From contig OZ038321.1 in NCBI GenBank assembly GCA_964035795.1, forward strand, positions 19,665,932-19,729,931: 64,000 nt of DNA, read 5' to 3'. A program made the position numbers and the translations under genes. The notes beneath the pieces were generated by a model. The model worked only from the letters and a program-made list of their open reading frames with translations, was not told the DNA's origin and did not search any database. Of this stretch, positions 22,670 through 36,379 are shown piece by piece. Position 1 is the first letter of the stretch. Every line of letters begins with the position of its first letter. Source of the DNA: Pterobdella sp. o SKG-2022 (taxonomy: Eukaryota > Annelida > Clitellata > Hirudinida > Piscicolidae).

Positions 22670-23104
22670 TCATTTACTATTTCTAAGTATGATTCTGCTG
22701 TAAAAACTCAAATGGGTTATCAGTAATTCCTTATATCGGTTCCATTCTATGAAGCGTATATCAATAACATCATTGGTTATATTCCTATCGCGTTTAATTC
22801 CAAACTTCAAGTGCTTATATGTGCGTAAGTCCCAACATCTCTCAAATGCCTTGGCAACGTGTGGGTTGTTCTTATTTCGACTTAAGTATTTCTGCAAAAT
22901 ATTTTTTGATATAATTTATTAGTTAAATTACTTTATTTCTACAAGTAAATTATTAGGCTTCTAATTTTGATAATTCGTATTTAAATTTTTTGTTAATACC
23001 AGGTTGATATATGCTTTATCCTCCATAGCAAATTGAATCAATTTGATTCGTCTTTTATAGAAACTTCTCAATATATATGGTTTATAATTCAGTGTTGAAG
23101 CTTG
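22670..23104 (-). CDS. 3' end of an unidentified gene, two exons
   Basis: Upstream exon up to 23104-23000 (left as the open frame; its true acceptor is unclear), with donor GTATTA. The terminal exon 22891-22670 has a good acceptor TATTTTGCAG. The joined frame is phase 0 and reads ...LRSFYKRRIKLIQFAMEDKAYINL then KYLSRNKNNPHVAKAFERCW, ending RIILRNSK. Composition is basic and aromatic with no low complexity, and looks coding. I do not recognise the family. It is wedged between the 3' ends of alpha-actinin (+) and the PH-domain gene (-), only 590 bp below the latter's stop, so it could be extra 3' exons of that gene, a small separate gene or a retained gene fragment. Confidence 0.5.
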
Positions 23105-23697
23105 TCATGCCTCGTGTGATGGTTTTGAAATTCTATCTGTTGAACCACCCATCAATTTTTATTCAATTATCTTCACGTAATAAATCTTAAAAAATTCATT
23201 TCTGCTTATGTTTTTTTTTTTTTACATTTTTTTGGTTTTTAGTGGATAATTCAAAATTGTTGTTCAAAAAAAGTCAATAGTGAATTTTTCCAAAAATTGG
23301 CGTTAAAGAATTTACGAGCCGAACGAAAATTCATTTTCAGCTTAAATAAAATTAAAGTCTAAAATACTGAATAAGATTTAAAAGAAATTTGTCACCAAAA
23401 TACGATTGATGGCACAGACGGCCATCAGTCACCGTGCAGAAGTTGTCAAAAATTCTAAAAAAAATATAATATATAATCTTTTCGATCAAAATTTATTTTT
23501 AAACTAAAAAGTTTGAAATTTTATTCCCATGGAAAACAACAAGCATTATAATAACTAAGAAACAACATGGATGAAGCTACCTTCGGTAACAAGCTACCAC
23601 ACTCAGCTACTTATATAACGAAACTAAATAGTACATGTATTTACAAAAATGTATATAAAAATTTTAAATACAGAACTACTTCGAAAACTTATTTTTT

Positions 23698-26600
23698 CTA
23701 AAAACCAAGACTAAACCCAGCATCGAAAAGGCCTCCCCCATCAATTGATGAATCAAAACCAACATCATTAAACCCGCTTTCAAATTCTGCACAGTCATAA
23801 TCATCGAAGGTTTGTTCGGAAAGGTCACAATGTATGTTGTGGTTCAAGTTGCTGTTTGTTCCTGCTTCAAGGGCTTCCTTAAAGTCTTCCATTTTTAATT
23901 CACTCCCTACTGAAGGTAGGAATTCATGAGCATGCCAACCTTCCACCCCCCATCCCATTCCGCATCCCCATAACCACCCCCACTCCGACAAGTGGCTGGT
24001 TTTGGTGGTGGGAGGAGGTGGAATGGGCACTAAGGATCCATTGTGGGTGGTGGTGAGAAGAGTTCGGCTGCTCTGCGTCCTTTTACTTTTTTCTTTTGGT
24101 TGTTTAAATTTGAAAGCAATTCCAATGTTTGAATGCTAAAATACAACATTTCATTGCAATATTTGTTATGGTGCCAAACCTTCGTCAGAGTTGGACTTTT
24201 GAGGGGTGGATAGAAGAGAGGAGTATGTGGTTAAAGACTTGATGGATTCATACAAAGAGTGATCTATAGAGGCGTCTGTGAACATTTTTATTGAAATAAT
24301 TAGTGTTCAAAAATTTCTGCAAAAAGCAACTGAATAACTAGAGTTTTTATTAAGCTGAACCCACTTAATTCTCTATTAATGCATAAAATCTTACGCTTTT
24401 TATCCGAGCTTAAACAAACTTCACTGATTAATTAGAACTACTACTTAGTTAATAAAGAATGTATCATTTGTGTCTTTGATCCTACCACAACTGCCTACAT
24501 ATATTTATCTTTATAACGTTATAATGATATAAATGACCTTTAGAGGATTCTTGAGTCGTGGCTGATGTGGTTTTATCGTCCTTGGTCACGACATCGCTTG
24601 GCTTGGAATCCAAGATTGGCATGGCAACATTTTTTTGAGTCAACAACTGGAAATAATATATAAACAAAAATTAATGTTAAATATATTTTAAAAATTGGAT
24701 TACCTTTTTATGAAATATTTAATACTTCGGTTTACAAAAATCTTTGTTTTTTATTCAGTTAATAAAAGTGATTTAAATTTTTTTTGTTTAAACTAGTTCG
24801 GATATTTATATTTAAACCTATTTCATTAAAATTAAAAAAACTTTTTTCAAATCAAAGAAATTACCACATAGTTCATCACCATGATCCATTGACTGTAGAA
24901 CAGTAAAACAATTGAATTAAATAATGCACCAAATTACAACTGTTATTCTTTCCTATAAACTTGAATAGAATTTAATATAAAAATATTTTTATAAATCTTT
25001 TTAGTTACAAGTTCATTTTAAATATTTGGATTATGAAATAAAATATCAACGCAATCTATGAAATATGTTATAAAAAACATTAGTTACAAAATAAAATATT
25101 TCTAATACAAAAATGGTGAATTTAGACTTTAATTAAAAAATTTTTACCGCTACGTAGCATTAAAACGTATAAATAAATGAATAATCCATGTTAAGATTTG
25201 TTTCACGTCAAAGTAAGTATCTACGGGTCTGCTGTTTCATTGAAATTTATCACCATAGATACAAAAGTAATTCGAGCTATGCATCAAATTAATTTTAACC
25301 AAATAAAATGCCAGTTTCTCTAATGATTTACAGAGATTCATGCAACTAGAATAAACTAAAATTTTATTTCAAATTGTATAAATTAAAATTTACCATTTAT
25401 TCATAATAGGAATGAACCTTCATTATTTTGTTGTATTACTGTTTTTGTTATAAAAGTTTTTGATGAAATTTTGAGTTATATTATCCTTACTTTGCCAAAG
25501 TGTTTATTTGATTGGACTCATTTTTTTGTTCTAATGGTAAAAATACTTATATTTCATCCTCTTGAACTTTTTCAAGTTTGCATAATATAATAATTTGTTA
25601 AATTTTTCCTTGTCAAAATTCATTTATTGTCATATCTTTCTCAGTTCACACATGTTCCACTCCTTGATTGCTTTCAGGGAATTTCAGGAATAATAGTAGA
25701 AAATTTTTTATGCACTCCAGTCAATGTATTGAAAATAAAATTAATTGTTGGAAACGGTAGGTAATTTGGTTTTTTTCGTTATATTCAATAATTACAAGTT
25801 TATAAATTGTTCCAAACTTTTTGCGTGTTTTAATCAATAAAATGGATATATTCTATATAACTTCAAGTTTTCAATTTTATGATGAAAAATATATGTTCAA
25901 ATTCTTAAAAAAAAGAAAAAATCATCAAATTATTTATCAAACTAAAGTAGAAATAAATTTACATAAAAGATGGATTGAGAAAACATTAATAAGGTAAACC
26001 ACACTTAAAACTCTAAATAATATCCTTGCACAGCGGAAAACAATCGAACTATATTTGAGGCAGAATCTATTAGAATTGGTCAGATTAATATGCCATTCAT
26101 CATAGCATTATGCGAACCATTAATAGTTATGTTCAATTCTAGAAAAGTGTAATAGTGTACAAGCTAACCTCCAGAACAACAGAAAATTACACCAAGATAC
26201 ATGGACGATACAAATATATAGAAAAAATCCAAAAAACATGAACATACAAACAATTTCAAAAACAACACAAGTATAGAAAAAGTCTTCAACAACAACCCAA
26301 ACATCCCACAAACAACACAGACACAAAAACAACAATAATACACACAAACAGCAAAAATACATACACTCAGCCACAATTTACACAAATTCAGACACAAACA
26401 ACACAACTGAGCATACGAACTTGAGGTCAAGATCATTGGCGCAGAGGAACCAGTGAACAGGGGACTCCCTGGAGGCCGATGTAGGCACGGCAACCAGGTT
26501 TCTTTCCGGCACACTTTTGGGTAAAATGATTCTGATGGTTGTGACATTGTGAATTTAAGTCTTGCAGTTGATACTGGTTCTGTTGTTAGGGTTGCTTTGA

Positions 26601-29239
26601 GTGGTGGAAGGTTGATGTGTTTTAGTTATAAAAAGTAATGGTGTATTGGCGGAAAATTGAGAAAATAGTGTTTATAAATTAATAAGTAATTTAAAAACGC
26701 AATGATTGAATAAAAAATAATGTTTAAAATTAATATTATCAAGAGTTTATTGAATAAATGAGTGTTAATGTTATTGATATTATTGAAAGTTTTCATGCTG
26801 AATACTCAAGCCAGACCTTGAAGGAATGCTCTTCGTATAGGGTCCAACCGCAAGGAAATCACACACCTCCTGTCCCAACGGTGTATTGATGTGTTTTTAA
26901 ATTTGATTTATGTATAATTGAGTAGCATTTTAATACTGGTTTTAGGAATATTATTGATATCATTAGTTTTAGAATTTTGATTTTTGGTTGTTTTAGTTCT
27001 TATTTTTCAAAGTTTTCTCAAATTTAACGTATTTTTACTAAAAGTAAAATTTATCTTTTTATAACGGATAATAAATTGAATTTAGAAAGAACTTTTTTCT
27101 AGAAATCAATAGCATGCACATTAGAAAACAAAAAAAATGTAAAAAAAAGAGCAACAAAAGTAAGTCAAAAAAAGGAAGACAAAAAACGAAAAGAAGACAA
27201 TAAAAGTGCTTTATATTGTTTGGAATCTTTTTCTTGCAGCGATTTAAAACAAAGTATTTTATTTTGCAAGCGATTTGACTTTTAAGACTATTTGGGAGGA
27301 TTAAAACTTTAGAATGTCTTTTATACTCTCTTTTATATTTCGACGTGCCTGTACAACTTCAATGCGAGCCATATGCAGAATTAAACATGCTCTACTTTTT
27401 ATCATAAAATTTTTGATACAAAAGCTCAACCCCATAGTTGTTGCCATTTTTCTGTCAAGTTTTTACACTTTTTTGAAAAACAACAGAAATATTAAAAAGT
27501 AAAAGGTGTACAAGACTAATAAAGTGACCAAGAAATGTGCTTGTGTTTTCAAGGTTTTATGTCTGCTCGGGGTTTATGCAGCTGTATCAAAAGTCAGACT
27601 CAACTTAATTAAGTTGGAAAATGTCGACAACTAATAACTTTCAATAGATTAATTCCTGGAAAACATAGACATGGTACGGGAAAAGTGGGACCTGGCATCA
27701 AAAAACTCAAAAGTTTTTTTACTTTTTTTTTAACTTAAAGAAGTTTTGAAAAAATGTATTTAGAGAAGACTAAAGTTTTGATAAGTTTAACCTTATTATG
27801 AAAGATCAGTTTCATTATTGAATTGATCTCACCTGAAACTAAAGTTTTATTAGTAACTAACATCTCAAAAAATCATTTAAATACATTTCCGAAACACGCA
27901 TCGTTCCAATGGAAACTGTTTCATACCTCCTACATCATAGTCTCCTTAAACTTTTTGTGAACATTTTACGTTTTGAAAGGTGCATCCTCATTTTGACACA
28001 TGGGTGTCATCTTCATTTTTTGTACAAAAATATCCAATTACATATGAATTGGGTGTAAATTTTTAAGAAACTTCATTAGTCTTTTGTTCAGAAATTTATT
28101 TGTTGAAAAAAATTTTATTTAAACTGAAGTTTTAGTGTGCCTTTCAATAGATTTCCAAATGAGAATTTTTAAGAACTGTAATGGAAGTAGGAAAAAAGCT
28201 TTTTCGACTGAATAAAATTGGTTAACTTTAAAATGGAAACTTTGAAATGTTTTATTAACAGTTTTATTATGGGGTTTTCAATCAAACTTTCAAATTTTGT
28301 ATTTTATATTCTTAATTATCTTCTTCGGGTTATTATTATTATTTTTTTGATTATTTATATTCGTCCTTTTAATGAATGGCGGTAAACCCAAAAGACCTCA
28401 AGGTTAATAAACAAAGCAAGCAATATCAGAAAAACATTTTGATCTAAAGACCATGGGCTTGAAATGATTTGAAAAAAATTGTTTGAAATTTTCAATTAAA
28501 CCTCACATGGTTTTTATTAAGAAAACACTCATACCGATGAATGCATTTATAATCAAAAAAGTTACAAAAGTATTTTTTTCAGTTGCTTCTTGTTCTAATT
28601 AAACATAAAAACATGATAAATAAGTATGTTATTATAACTTATTATTCAAAAAAAAAGATACTGAGTTTTGCGTTTTCAACTTTCCAGCCAAAATAAGTAA
28701 GTTTTTGCTTGGCTTTTGCATGCTTCCTACCACATTGATACTACCCGGTAGAAATCTATGGTATAAACCTATCCATAAACTTGTATTTTATCAATAAAAT
28801 AATTTTTTTAGTAATATCACACTTGATAGTTGAAACTAAATATGTTTCAAACTTTTTTTGAGGTCTAGTTTTCATTTTATAGATTTACATTTGATCCTTC
28901 AAATTGAAGCATACGCCTTTCAATCCAGTTTAATTTTTTCCAGTTGGAACAGAAAATATTCTAAGCCTGAATAATTTTTTTATAAAAACATTCTTATGAT
29001 AAATCTAAATAGAATCAAACCTACCGTTCTACCAAAATGTCATTTGTGGTGATGATGGTCGATTTACATAAATAAATGAAAACCAATCAAACCACCATAT
29101 TGAAATTACATGAATCATACCACCTTCAAGTCAACAGCTCCCTCGGCTCTGTGGCTATATTGGCTTCTGTACCAAAAAAGGTAGCCATCTTTGCTCACTT
29201 CTGCATACACCACTTTAAATCCTTTGCTCAAAAAGCTTT
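23698..29239 (-). CDS. PH-domain protein, 5 exons found, N-terminus missing
   Basis: Exons 29239-29124 (or to 29121), 26869-26817, 26531-26417, 24646-24538 and 23909-23698 (stop). Phases agree at every junction and give 201 residues. Exons 1-3 read as a pleckstrin-homology fold: FKVVYAEVSKDGYLFWYRSQ, then AEGAVDLK, CDFLAVGPYTKSIPSR, then SPVHWFLCANDLDLK where the last strand and C-terminal helix should start. PH domains bind phosphoinositides or proteins at membranes. The rest is a Ser/Thr/Lys linker (SKPSDVVTKDDKTTSATTQE) and an acidic, Phe/Gly-rich tail (YDCAEFESGFNDVGFD, ending GGLFDAGFSLGF). The first exon enters in phase 1, so at least one N-terminal exon lies further right; I could not find it. 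An open frame before the last exon (to about 24150, including VPIPPPPTTKTS) may be an alternative exon. The family is not identified beyond PH. Confidence 0.7.
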
Positions 29240-29249
29240 CTGAAATGCG

Positions 29250-32200
29250 GTTTATTGCATACAATTGTTTTGAGTTTATGGAATAATTAATGTGTTAATG
29301 TTTGCGTCATATTAAATTGCAATTTTGTGTTCCAAAGTCTGGTTTTTGTGGTTAGAACATGTTTTGAAAAACAAGGTAAATCTTATGGGATGAAAAATTA
29401 TCTAAAATTTTTCATGATAAAGTCATCAAATATACAAGTTATAGTGTTTTTATAGTCCTTTTGTTTTGAATAATTATAATGAAGTGATCAGTGTGCAACA
29501 AACAATGATAATAGAGATTTTTATAAATATTTTTCCATCATTACACTTCATATCTCTTGCATAAAAATTATAAATTATATGGTTGTAAAATTTATGAGAA
29601 ACTGAATGGCTGGATAATATTTTAGACTTAAACGCTATCTCGTTTTTTAGTTTTATGCTTTCTAAAAAAATTTTTTTGCTGGAATTTTTTTGTAATTTTT
29701 AGTTTTGCAAATTTTTTGGTTGTTGTTTTTTTTAATATATTTGACGTAAAAAAATTTATCTTTTCTAAGAAGCATTTATTTCAAACAAAAATGAGTATTT
29801 TTAATGAGAACTTCTTTTCACACAAAAAAAAATAAAATTTTTGATATAAGAATGTTCACTTGTGACTGAGAACTTTCGATTGAATCATATATAAATATTC
29901 ATCTATTCTGTTCATTAGTCATTATGCATTAAAAGTAAACTAAACAAACATAAATAAAGTGTATCTTTCAGATTTAAAATGACAATTTTTAGTTTTTGAA
30001 TGATATAAAAAAAGGTGTTCTAGTATTTTTGCAATCTGGCTTAGAAAGTGAAATATATTGTGTCAATTATTTTTCATATTATTTTTCTTCTAAAACATTT
30101 TTTGCTGTATTGTAGAAGAGAACGATGATTCGATTTGATGCAAAAAATGAAAATGAAGAAAAAAAATTATTTTGAAGCTACATTGGAAATTCATTCTACA
30201 AAGTTTTGAGATTTTTTTGGAAGTAATATTTTTAAATTTTATAATTAACTGTTATAAATTCTCATAAATTATTATTAAATAGATTCTAATCAAACTCCAC
30301 GTATAACGCTTATAACTTTTTATCGATCTTTTTTTCATAGAGTGGTTTGCAGATGATGGATTGGTTGATACCGAGCAACAACTAATTATGGAGCATAAAA
30401 TTGCATGGTAGGGAAAGTGAACTTGGGAAAAATCGAAGGGGGGGTTTAATTATAAAAAAGTTTTGCAGAATTGCTGATAACTTGTGTATAAGTGTAGATG
30501 TAAATTTTACACCTTGAATTCTATTGAAAAGTATTTTCCCAAAATATTGAATGTATGAGTAAAAACTCCATTCAACGCAAAAAGAACCTAATCTCTCTCA
30601 CTAAAGAAAAAATTTTTTATGAAAATTTTTTTTTTATTTATGAGATTTTGGATCTATCGAAAAGACAAGTTTTTTCACCATTTAATTTTATTTTCTATAA
30701 GGTAAAACATGTTTTCTTGGTTTTCAAACTCATTTTATAGCTTATTTGAGTGAAAGTTTTAAATTCATTCAAAGTCATTTTAAATTTTCTAAAAGTTTTT
30801 GAGATTTTGTGAATTTATTGAAGGAAACGTGGGTGGGCGTCAGTGGTGTTGTATGGATTGTGCGTATGATGCTAAAGAGTTTAAAGCATACGACTCTGAT
30901 TATTTCTTTATTAAAATTTTTAAAAAATTTGAAAAAAAATTGTTTTGTGCTTCGAACTTTTTTATTTTTCATTCTGCGTATAAAGTATTTGTTTGCGACT
31001 TAAAACTTGGTTTGTATGAGCATTTTTAGCGTGTTTGTGTAGTCTCGTACCTTTGACTCTCACTATGGGATTATGTGAAAATGATGTGAAAATTTTGGTC
31101 GAGTTGAAAATTATTTAAAATTTTATTTATGGAAATTTTAAATAACAATGTTCGTTTTATTTGTTTTGAAATTGATTATGATTTTTTTAATAAAAATTAC
31201 AATATATTACTGGGAATGATTACCAATAATGATAACTTGAAAAAATTTCTTAATTATGTTTATGCACAACTCAGTGCTAATTCAATATGACTATTAAAAA
31301 ACTGCAGTTTTTTGAGACAGTGGCGAAAAAAAAATAATGACAGACATTCAAATGTATAAAACTTTGAAAAAAAAAATACTAACGAAAATTGTTTTAAAAC
31401 TCACCATCATTAGGATGTGACTGATGAATTCATAAAAGGAGTGGGCGGTGTATTGTAAATAACTCCTATTTTTTTCCATTTAACTCTTTTTTCCATTTTT
31501 TCAAATTTTTTATGGTAACTATTTTCCATGTTTTCAATGCTTGACATTTGAGTAAATGTTTCGTGTTTCTGCGGCACATATGTAGTTTTTGATTGTTTTT
31601 TAATTCACAATTTTCAAATTATTTCAATAATTTTTTCAAAAATCTGATAAAATTTAGAAAAAAAATTTTATTTCTCGATTTAATTTTTAAGGATTTTATT
31701 GAAAATAATGCTTTTTTTCTCTTCTTTATTTAACGTCTTTTCTTAAGGTTCTCTGTTTACATTCGTATTATCACTATTGATTTGTTCACTTTCACACACA
31801 ACAAACTCTATATCTTCACTAAAACATTCAAACAAAACACATTAACCTTTTGTCACTAGACGTAAATATATTATAAAAAATAATGTTTTTGAAATCTTAA
31901 TATCAGTATTTTTTTATCAAAAACACTGAAATAAAAATGCAATCCAGTGATAAAGGTTTAATGATTTGAGTTTGTATACATCATCTAATATTTCCATTTC
32001 TTAGTATCAAGTTTTTCCACAAAAGTTTCATCGATATATGTTTTGGCTTATCAATCATTTTCTATAAGAACTGTGAAATCTTCGGCTGAATTCTTTATAG
32101 TTGATACAATTAATAAAAATTCGAAAAATCTTTTGCATATTTTGTCATTACTATCATTAAGCCTTTGTCCGTGATTGTGTTTATTTCAAAGTTTCCAAAT

Positions 32201-33940
32201 TTCACTTTTTTCCATTATTAAATTCTAAAAGAAATACATTGTAAACATGTCTGGAATATATTCTAAGTTCATTGACCATGTTTTAAATCATTTATTTCAT
32301 TTTTGATATTTTTCATAGCTTCACATTTTTTTGAGTTTTTTTACTTTTAAGCTTTTGTACTTTTTAATAAACTAAGATTTTAAAATACATAAAAATGGTT
32401 TTTTACAATTTTTTTTAAAGAAAAAATCAATTTTATGAAAAATGTTTATGAAAAACAAAAATTTTTGGTTATTTTTTTTCAAGTATTAACTATGTGAATC
32501 GTCAGATAGACAAGCATGCAGAATTTTGTCTTATTCATTTTTCAAAATATAAAATACTTCTAAACCCAGTTTTTTTGATTGACGAGTTTCCTTGCAAAAG
32601 ATTTCATAAGCATTCTTAAATTCCATGAAATCTTCCTTTTCTACTTTGTGGTTTTATTAAATTCATAACTATTTTGTTTCCATTTTTTTAATTAGGTATA
32701 ACTACTTTTTTGGACCATATTTTGTTGACAAATTCTTCAATTTGAATTTCTCAATATAGAAACGTAAGACAGCTATGAAAATATCTTTTTATTATTTTTT
32801 AATCAAAATTCAAGTAAAAAAAATCTTTCTGCTTAAGTTCTGCTTCATTGTCGAATTATTAAAATAAATTCTATTTCAAATTTTTAATGAATACTTCTTT
32901 GATCGTTCACTTTTACATTATCCTGGTTTTAATTGAAAACTTTTAAACATCTGTATTTAACCTTTTTTCTCGTTCAATTCATTGGGGCCCGAAATTTAGT
33001 ACTGATTTTGGTTTATTTCGTTCTACCATGTATTTCATATTAATTTTGGTTCCATCAGATTTTCAGCCTAAATGACGTATCAGGGCTTAATCCCTTTTTC
33101 GAACTTCCTTTATTTAAAATTCATGGCTTCATTTTTTTATTTAATGAGCCGTCATTCAAATTCTGTGTGAATATTTTCCAGTTTTTCACGTTGAATGTTT
33201 CATACTTGATAAATAGTTTGACAATTTTCAATTTATTGTGTGTACTTTTTTTATATTTCCGACAATAAATAATATTAAACCACGCTTACCATGGCTTAAA
33301 TGAATAAATTGGAAAACAAAATTTAAAAAAAATAGTTTGATCGTAATCTACCATTGTTGTTTTGGCACTTCAATTTTTTGTCTCGTTGATTTCCCAAAAA
33401 CTTTTTCAAAAATTAGTTACTGATCCAATTTTCTATAACTAGTTTTTAAACTTTACTAACTTTGTTTTCGTTTTTCCTCATTGTTTTTTCAATGATTTCA
33501 TTAAACTAAAATAGCGTTTTTTTCAATTTGAAATATCGTTTAGATTGTATTGTCACTTGATTTAAATGCCTCTTTTTTGTTCAGTCTATAAGATATGTTT
33601 TTTTTTCAAATTTAATCGTTTATTACCCTTTTTTGAATCATTTCTCTGTCATGTTTTGAGTTACCAGCAGTTAAGCTTTTCATTATATTTTTATTGAGTA
33701 TAATTTCTAAATGTTACATTGGTTATTCTGTTATTATACTCGTCATTTGTTCTTAATGTTCAATGTTGATTTTCTTGCTTTTATCTGCTTCCATAAAATC
33801 ATTTTCAATTATTTAGTCGTAGTGCAAGTGCCTAGGCACTCTGCGATACAGAATCGAATATCAAAACAAAAAAATGCTATTCTTTAATGCGCTTTCAAAA
33901 AACATGAAATAATTTTAATATAATAAAATTACTCTCCGAA
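29250..33940. other. AT-rich stretch without a convincing gene
   Basis: Long runs of A and T. The only coding-like patch is 30799-31029 (+), with GGRQWCCMDCAYDAKEFKAY, which has no clear splice context. The missing 5' exon of the PH-domain gene should lie here. Confidence 0.4.
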
Positions 33941-33944
33941 CCAA

Positions 33945-34345
33945 AAAAGAATCTTTGAAGCCTTCATATCGTCCACATACCTATACAACAGTGAAACATG
34001 AACCATGAGATAGAGGCTGAACAAAGTTGTAGACAGCACTCGGAGAAGACTTCTAAGATTTGCGGCAAACATCAGGTGGTTTAAAAATATCTAATGAAAA
34101 CCTACACACTTCACTCTAATACGAAAGTTGGAGCATGACAATAAAACGAAAAAGACTAAACTTTGTGGGTCACATGCTTAGACAAAAATCTGACACGCCG
34201 GTTAAAAAAAGCTTGGCAGAAGCAGCCAGAGTTGTTTAAAGACCTAAAAGTGCACCAAAGACTAGGAATAAAGATTGAAGATGAAAGCACCTGAGACACA
34301 GTTTTAGACCGCAGCCAATGAAAACGAAAAGTCAGTCGAGCCATG
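33945..34345 (+). mobile_element. Heavily decayed non-LTR retrotransposon tail
   Basis: The plus strand, with stops and frameshifts, reads SSTYLYNSET, then RRRLLRFAANIRW, then a stretch with TIKRKRLNFVGH-like order. This is the pattern that follows the reverse transcriptase domain in many LINEs. It is more decayed than the copies at 15 and 39 kb. Confidence 0.55.
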
Positions 34346-34399
34346 TCAATCTGACGGAAGGCTACTCAAATGAAAATGAAGTCATACTGGTTGTAAGAC

Positions 34400-36170
34400 T
34401 CTCAATTTTGTTCGGTATCTAAAAAGTGTGATTTTTTCGTCAATAATCGTTCGCTTGACCTAGTTCTGCTTTAATTTGAAAAATTTAAATTTTTCAGCCT
34501 ATTCTTTATTTAGTTCAATTAACAAACATTATACAGATACACACGGATTTCAAAATATTTCAGAATCTGAATGACAAAAGTGAAGATACTTCATCAAAAA
34601 AAATTTTAATGAAAGAAAATTTACAATTATAATTACTAAATATATGGGCCTTTAAGATGTCCAAAAGAGCATTCACTAGTTTCAACAGGGCATCATACTG
34701 TACAAAATGAACGATGAAATAATATAACAATCAAACCGAATGGAAGTATCCATAAATGAAATTAATAGCACCCTATGATCAGATCTATAATGCAAAGCTA
34801 TTCGACATGATTCGTGACAAAAAAAATTTTTGCAACATTCGTTTTATTGCTTTTGATTTGCTTACTTAGATCCACTTTTAAACAGAATAATAATATTTTC
34901 ATTTTCACTTTTCAATTTTTATTTTTTGATTTTTTAAACGATACAAGAGTTGCTTTTGTTTGTTATTAATACCCAGATTATTTCCGTTTTGTGCCGATGA
35001 GGTTTGCAGTAAATGATTAACTTGGAATGTTCCATTAACTCAACTTTAACGGTAAAAATTTCCTAGATTGTTTTGAGGAATTTTTTCAACTTTTCCAAAA
35101 GTTTTTTTTGACTTTTTTATAAATTTTTCTTAATTAAAGTGTTTTTAAAATTTTATTCTGCTTTTTTATATTCAATTTTCTATTTTTTAAACTCTCTTCT
35201 AGTTAATATTTTTGTATTCATATTTCCCATTTTATCTTGACCCATTTTGACCTGAAATTATTCCAACGTCTTTCCAGATAAAATTTCAAACAAGATTTTC
35301 TTATTTCTTTATGTGCGTCTAAAACTATTGAAAATTAATTATTTTTAACCTTTATTAATTAAAACTTAACTATTATCAACTGTTTAAAATTGTAAAAATT
35401 AAATCAGATAGGAAGTTTATGCGGGTTAGAAGCAAAAGAAAATTTATTTTTACAGTTTTAATTAAAACTCTCCGTTTTGTTGTAATTTTCACGTGATTGC
35501 TATTATCAGAACTACTGCAAACTCATTTTTTCTCATAAACTTTGAATTTTTGGAGTTTTCAAACTAAGCAACAATTTATTTTTAAAAATTAATTTTTTGA
35601 AAAATTTTTTTTATGCATTTTCAAAATTTTAAAAATTGAAACACGAAGGTTTTCAGCTGCCGGAAGCAATCAAAGCACATCTTTATAAACTATTAATTTT
35701 TAATACCTTTCAATTCGCCTATAAATCAAGTGAAAATTTTCGTTTCAACAGTATAATGTTTTGAGTAAAATTAATAATATATAAGATTTTGTTTTTAATT
35801 TAAAAATCCAAAAAACGTTGAATGTACAAAATAACGTTAAAATAAATGTTGAACCAGTTTAAAGTATTCGACATGAAAAACAAGAGGTTCACTTTCAAAC
35901 TAAAAAGAGTTTCTATGCTTAAAATAATTTTTACGTTTAAAAATTCAGTTTTGAAATGTTCTATAAATTTATTCACTGAATAAAAATTTATAGAATAATA
36001 ATGTTTTACATAATTATGAAATCAAAATATAGCACATAAAAAATTGAGATAACAACTACATAGAAACATTTCTTAAATAGTTGATAAAGTAATAAGCTAA
36101 AAATAAAAAAAATAATATTGATAAATCAATGGAAACAATAAACCAATCAAATTAAAAAGAAGTATGCCAA
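34400..36170. other. AT-rich stretch, nothing recognised
   Basis: No open frame with coding character and no repeat structure that I can define. Confidence 0.4.
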
Positions 36171-36194
36171 CTTTTGAATCTCCTCAAGAAGCCA

Positions 36195-36375
36195 GCTTTC
36201 ACCACGTGGTGGCTTTCTGTGGTGGAGTGCTTAGTTATTCACTCATGAATATTCATGTGGCTAATTGAAAAATAATTTAATTAATTTTCTCATGAATAAT
36301 TATTCAATGTAATTTGCCTAATTTGTGCATAAAGGATTAACTTAATGTGGTAATTAGTGCATAATTAGTTAACGT
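36195..36375. promoter_or_regulatory. Candidate cis-regulatory element, homeodomain/POU-like site cluster
   Basis: Seen: a perfect palindrome ACCACGTGGT (36201-36210, E-box CACGTG), the palindrome CATGAATATTCATG (36244-36257), TTAATTAA (36277-36284), the palindrome GAATAATTATTC (36294-36305), TTGTGCATAA, and GGTAATTAG followed by GCATAATTAG (to 36367). The density of symmetric and TAATTA-type sites, without the A/T runs of the flanks, resembles developmental enhancers. Function is inferred only from site density. Confidence 0.4.
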
Positions 36376-36379
36376 CCAG

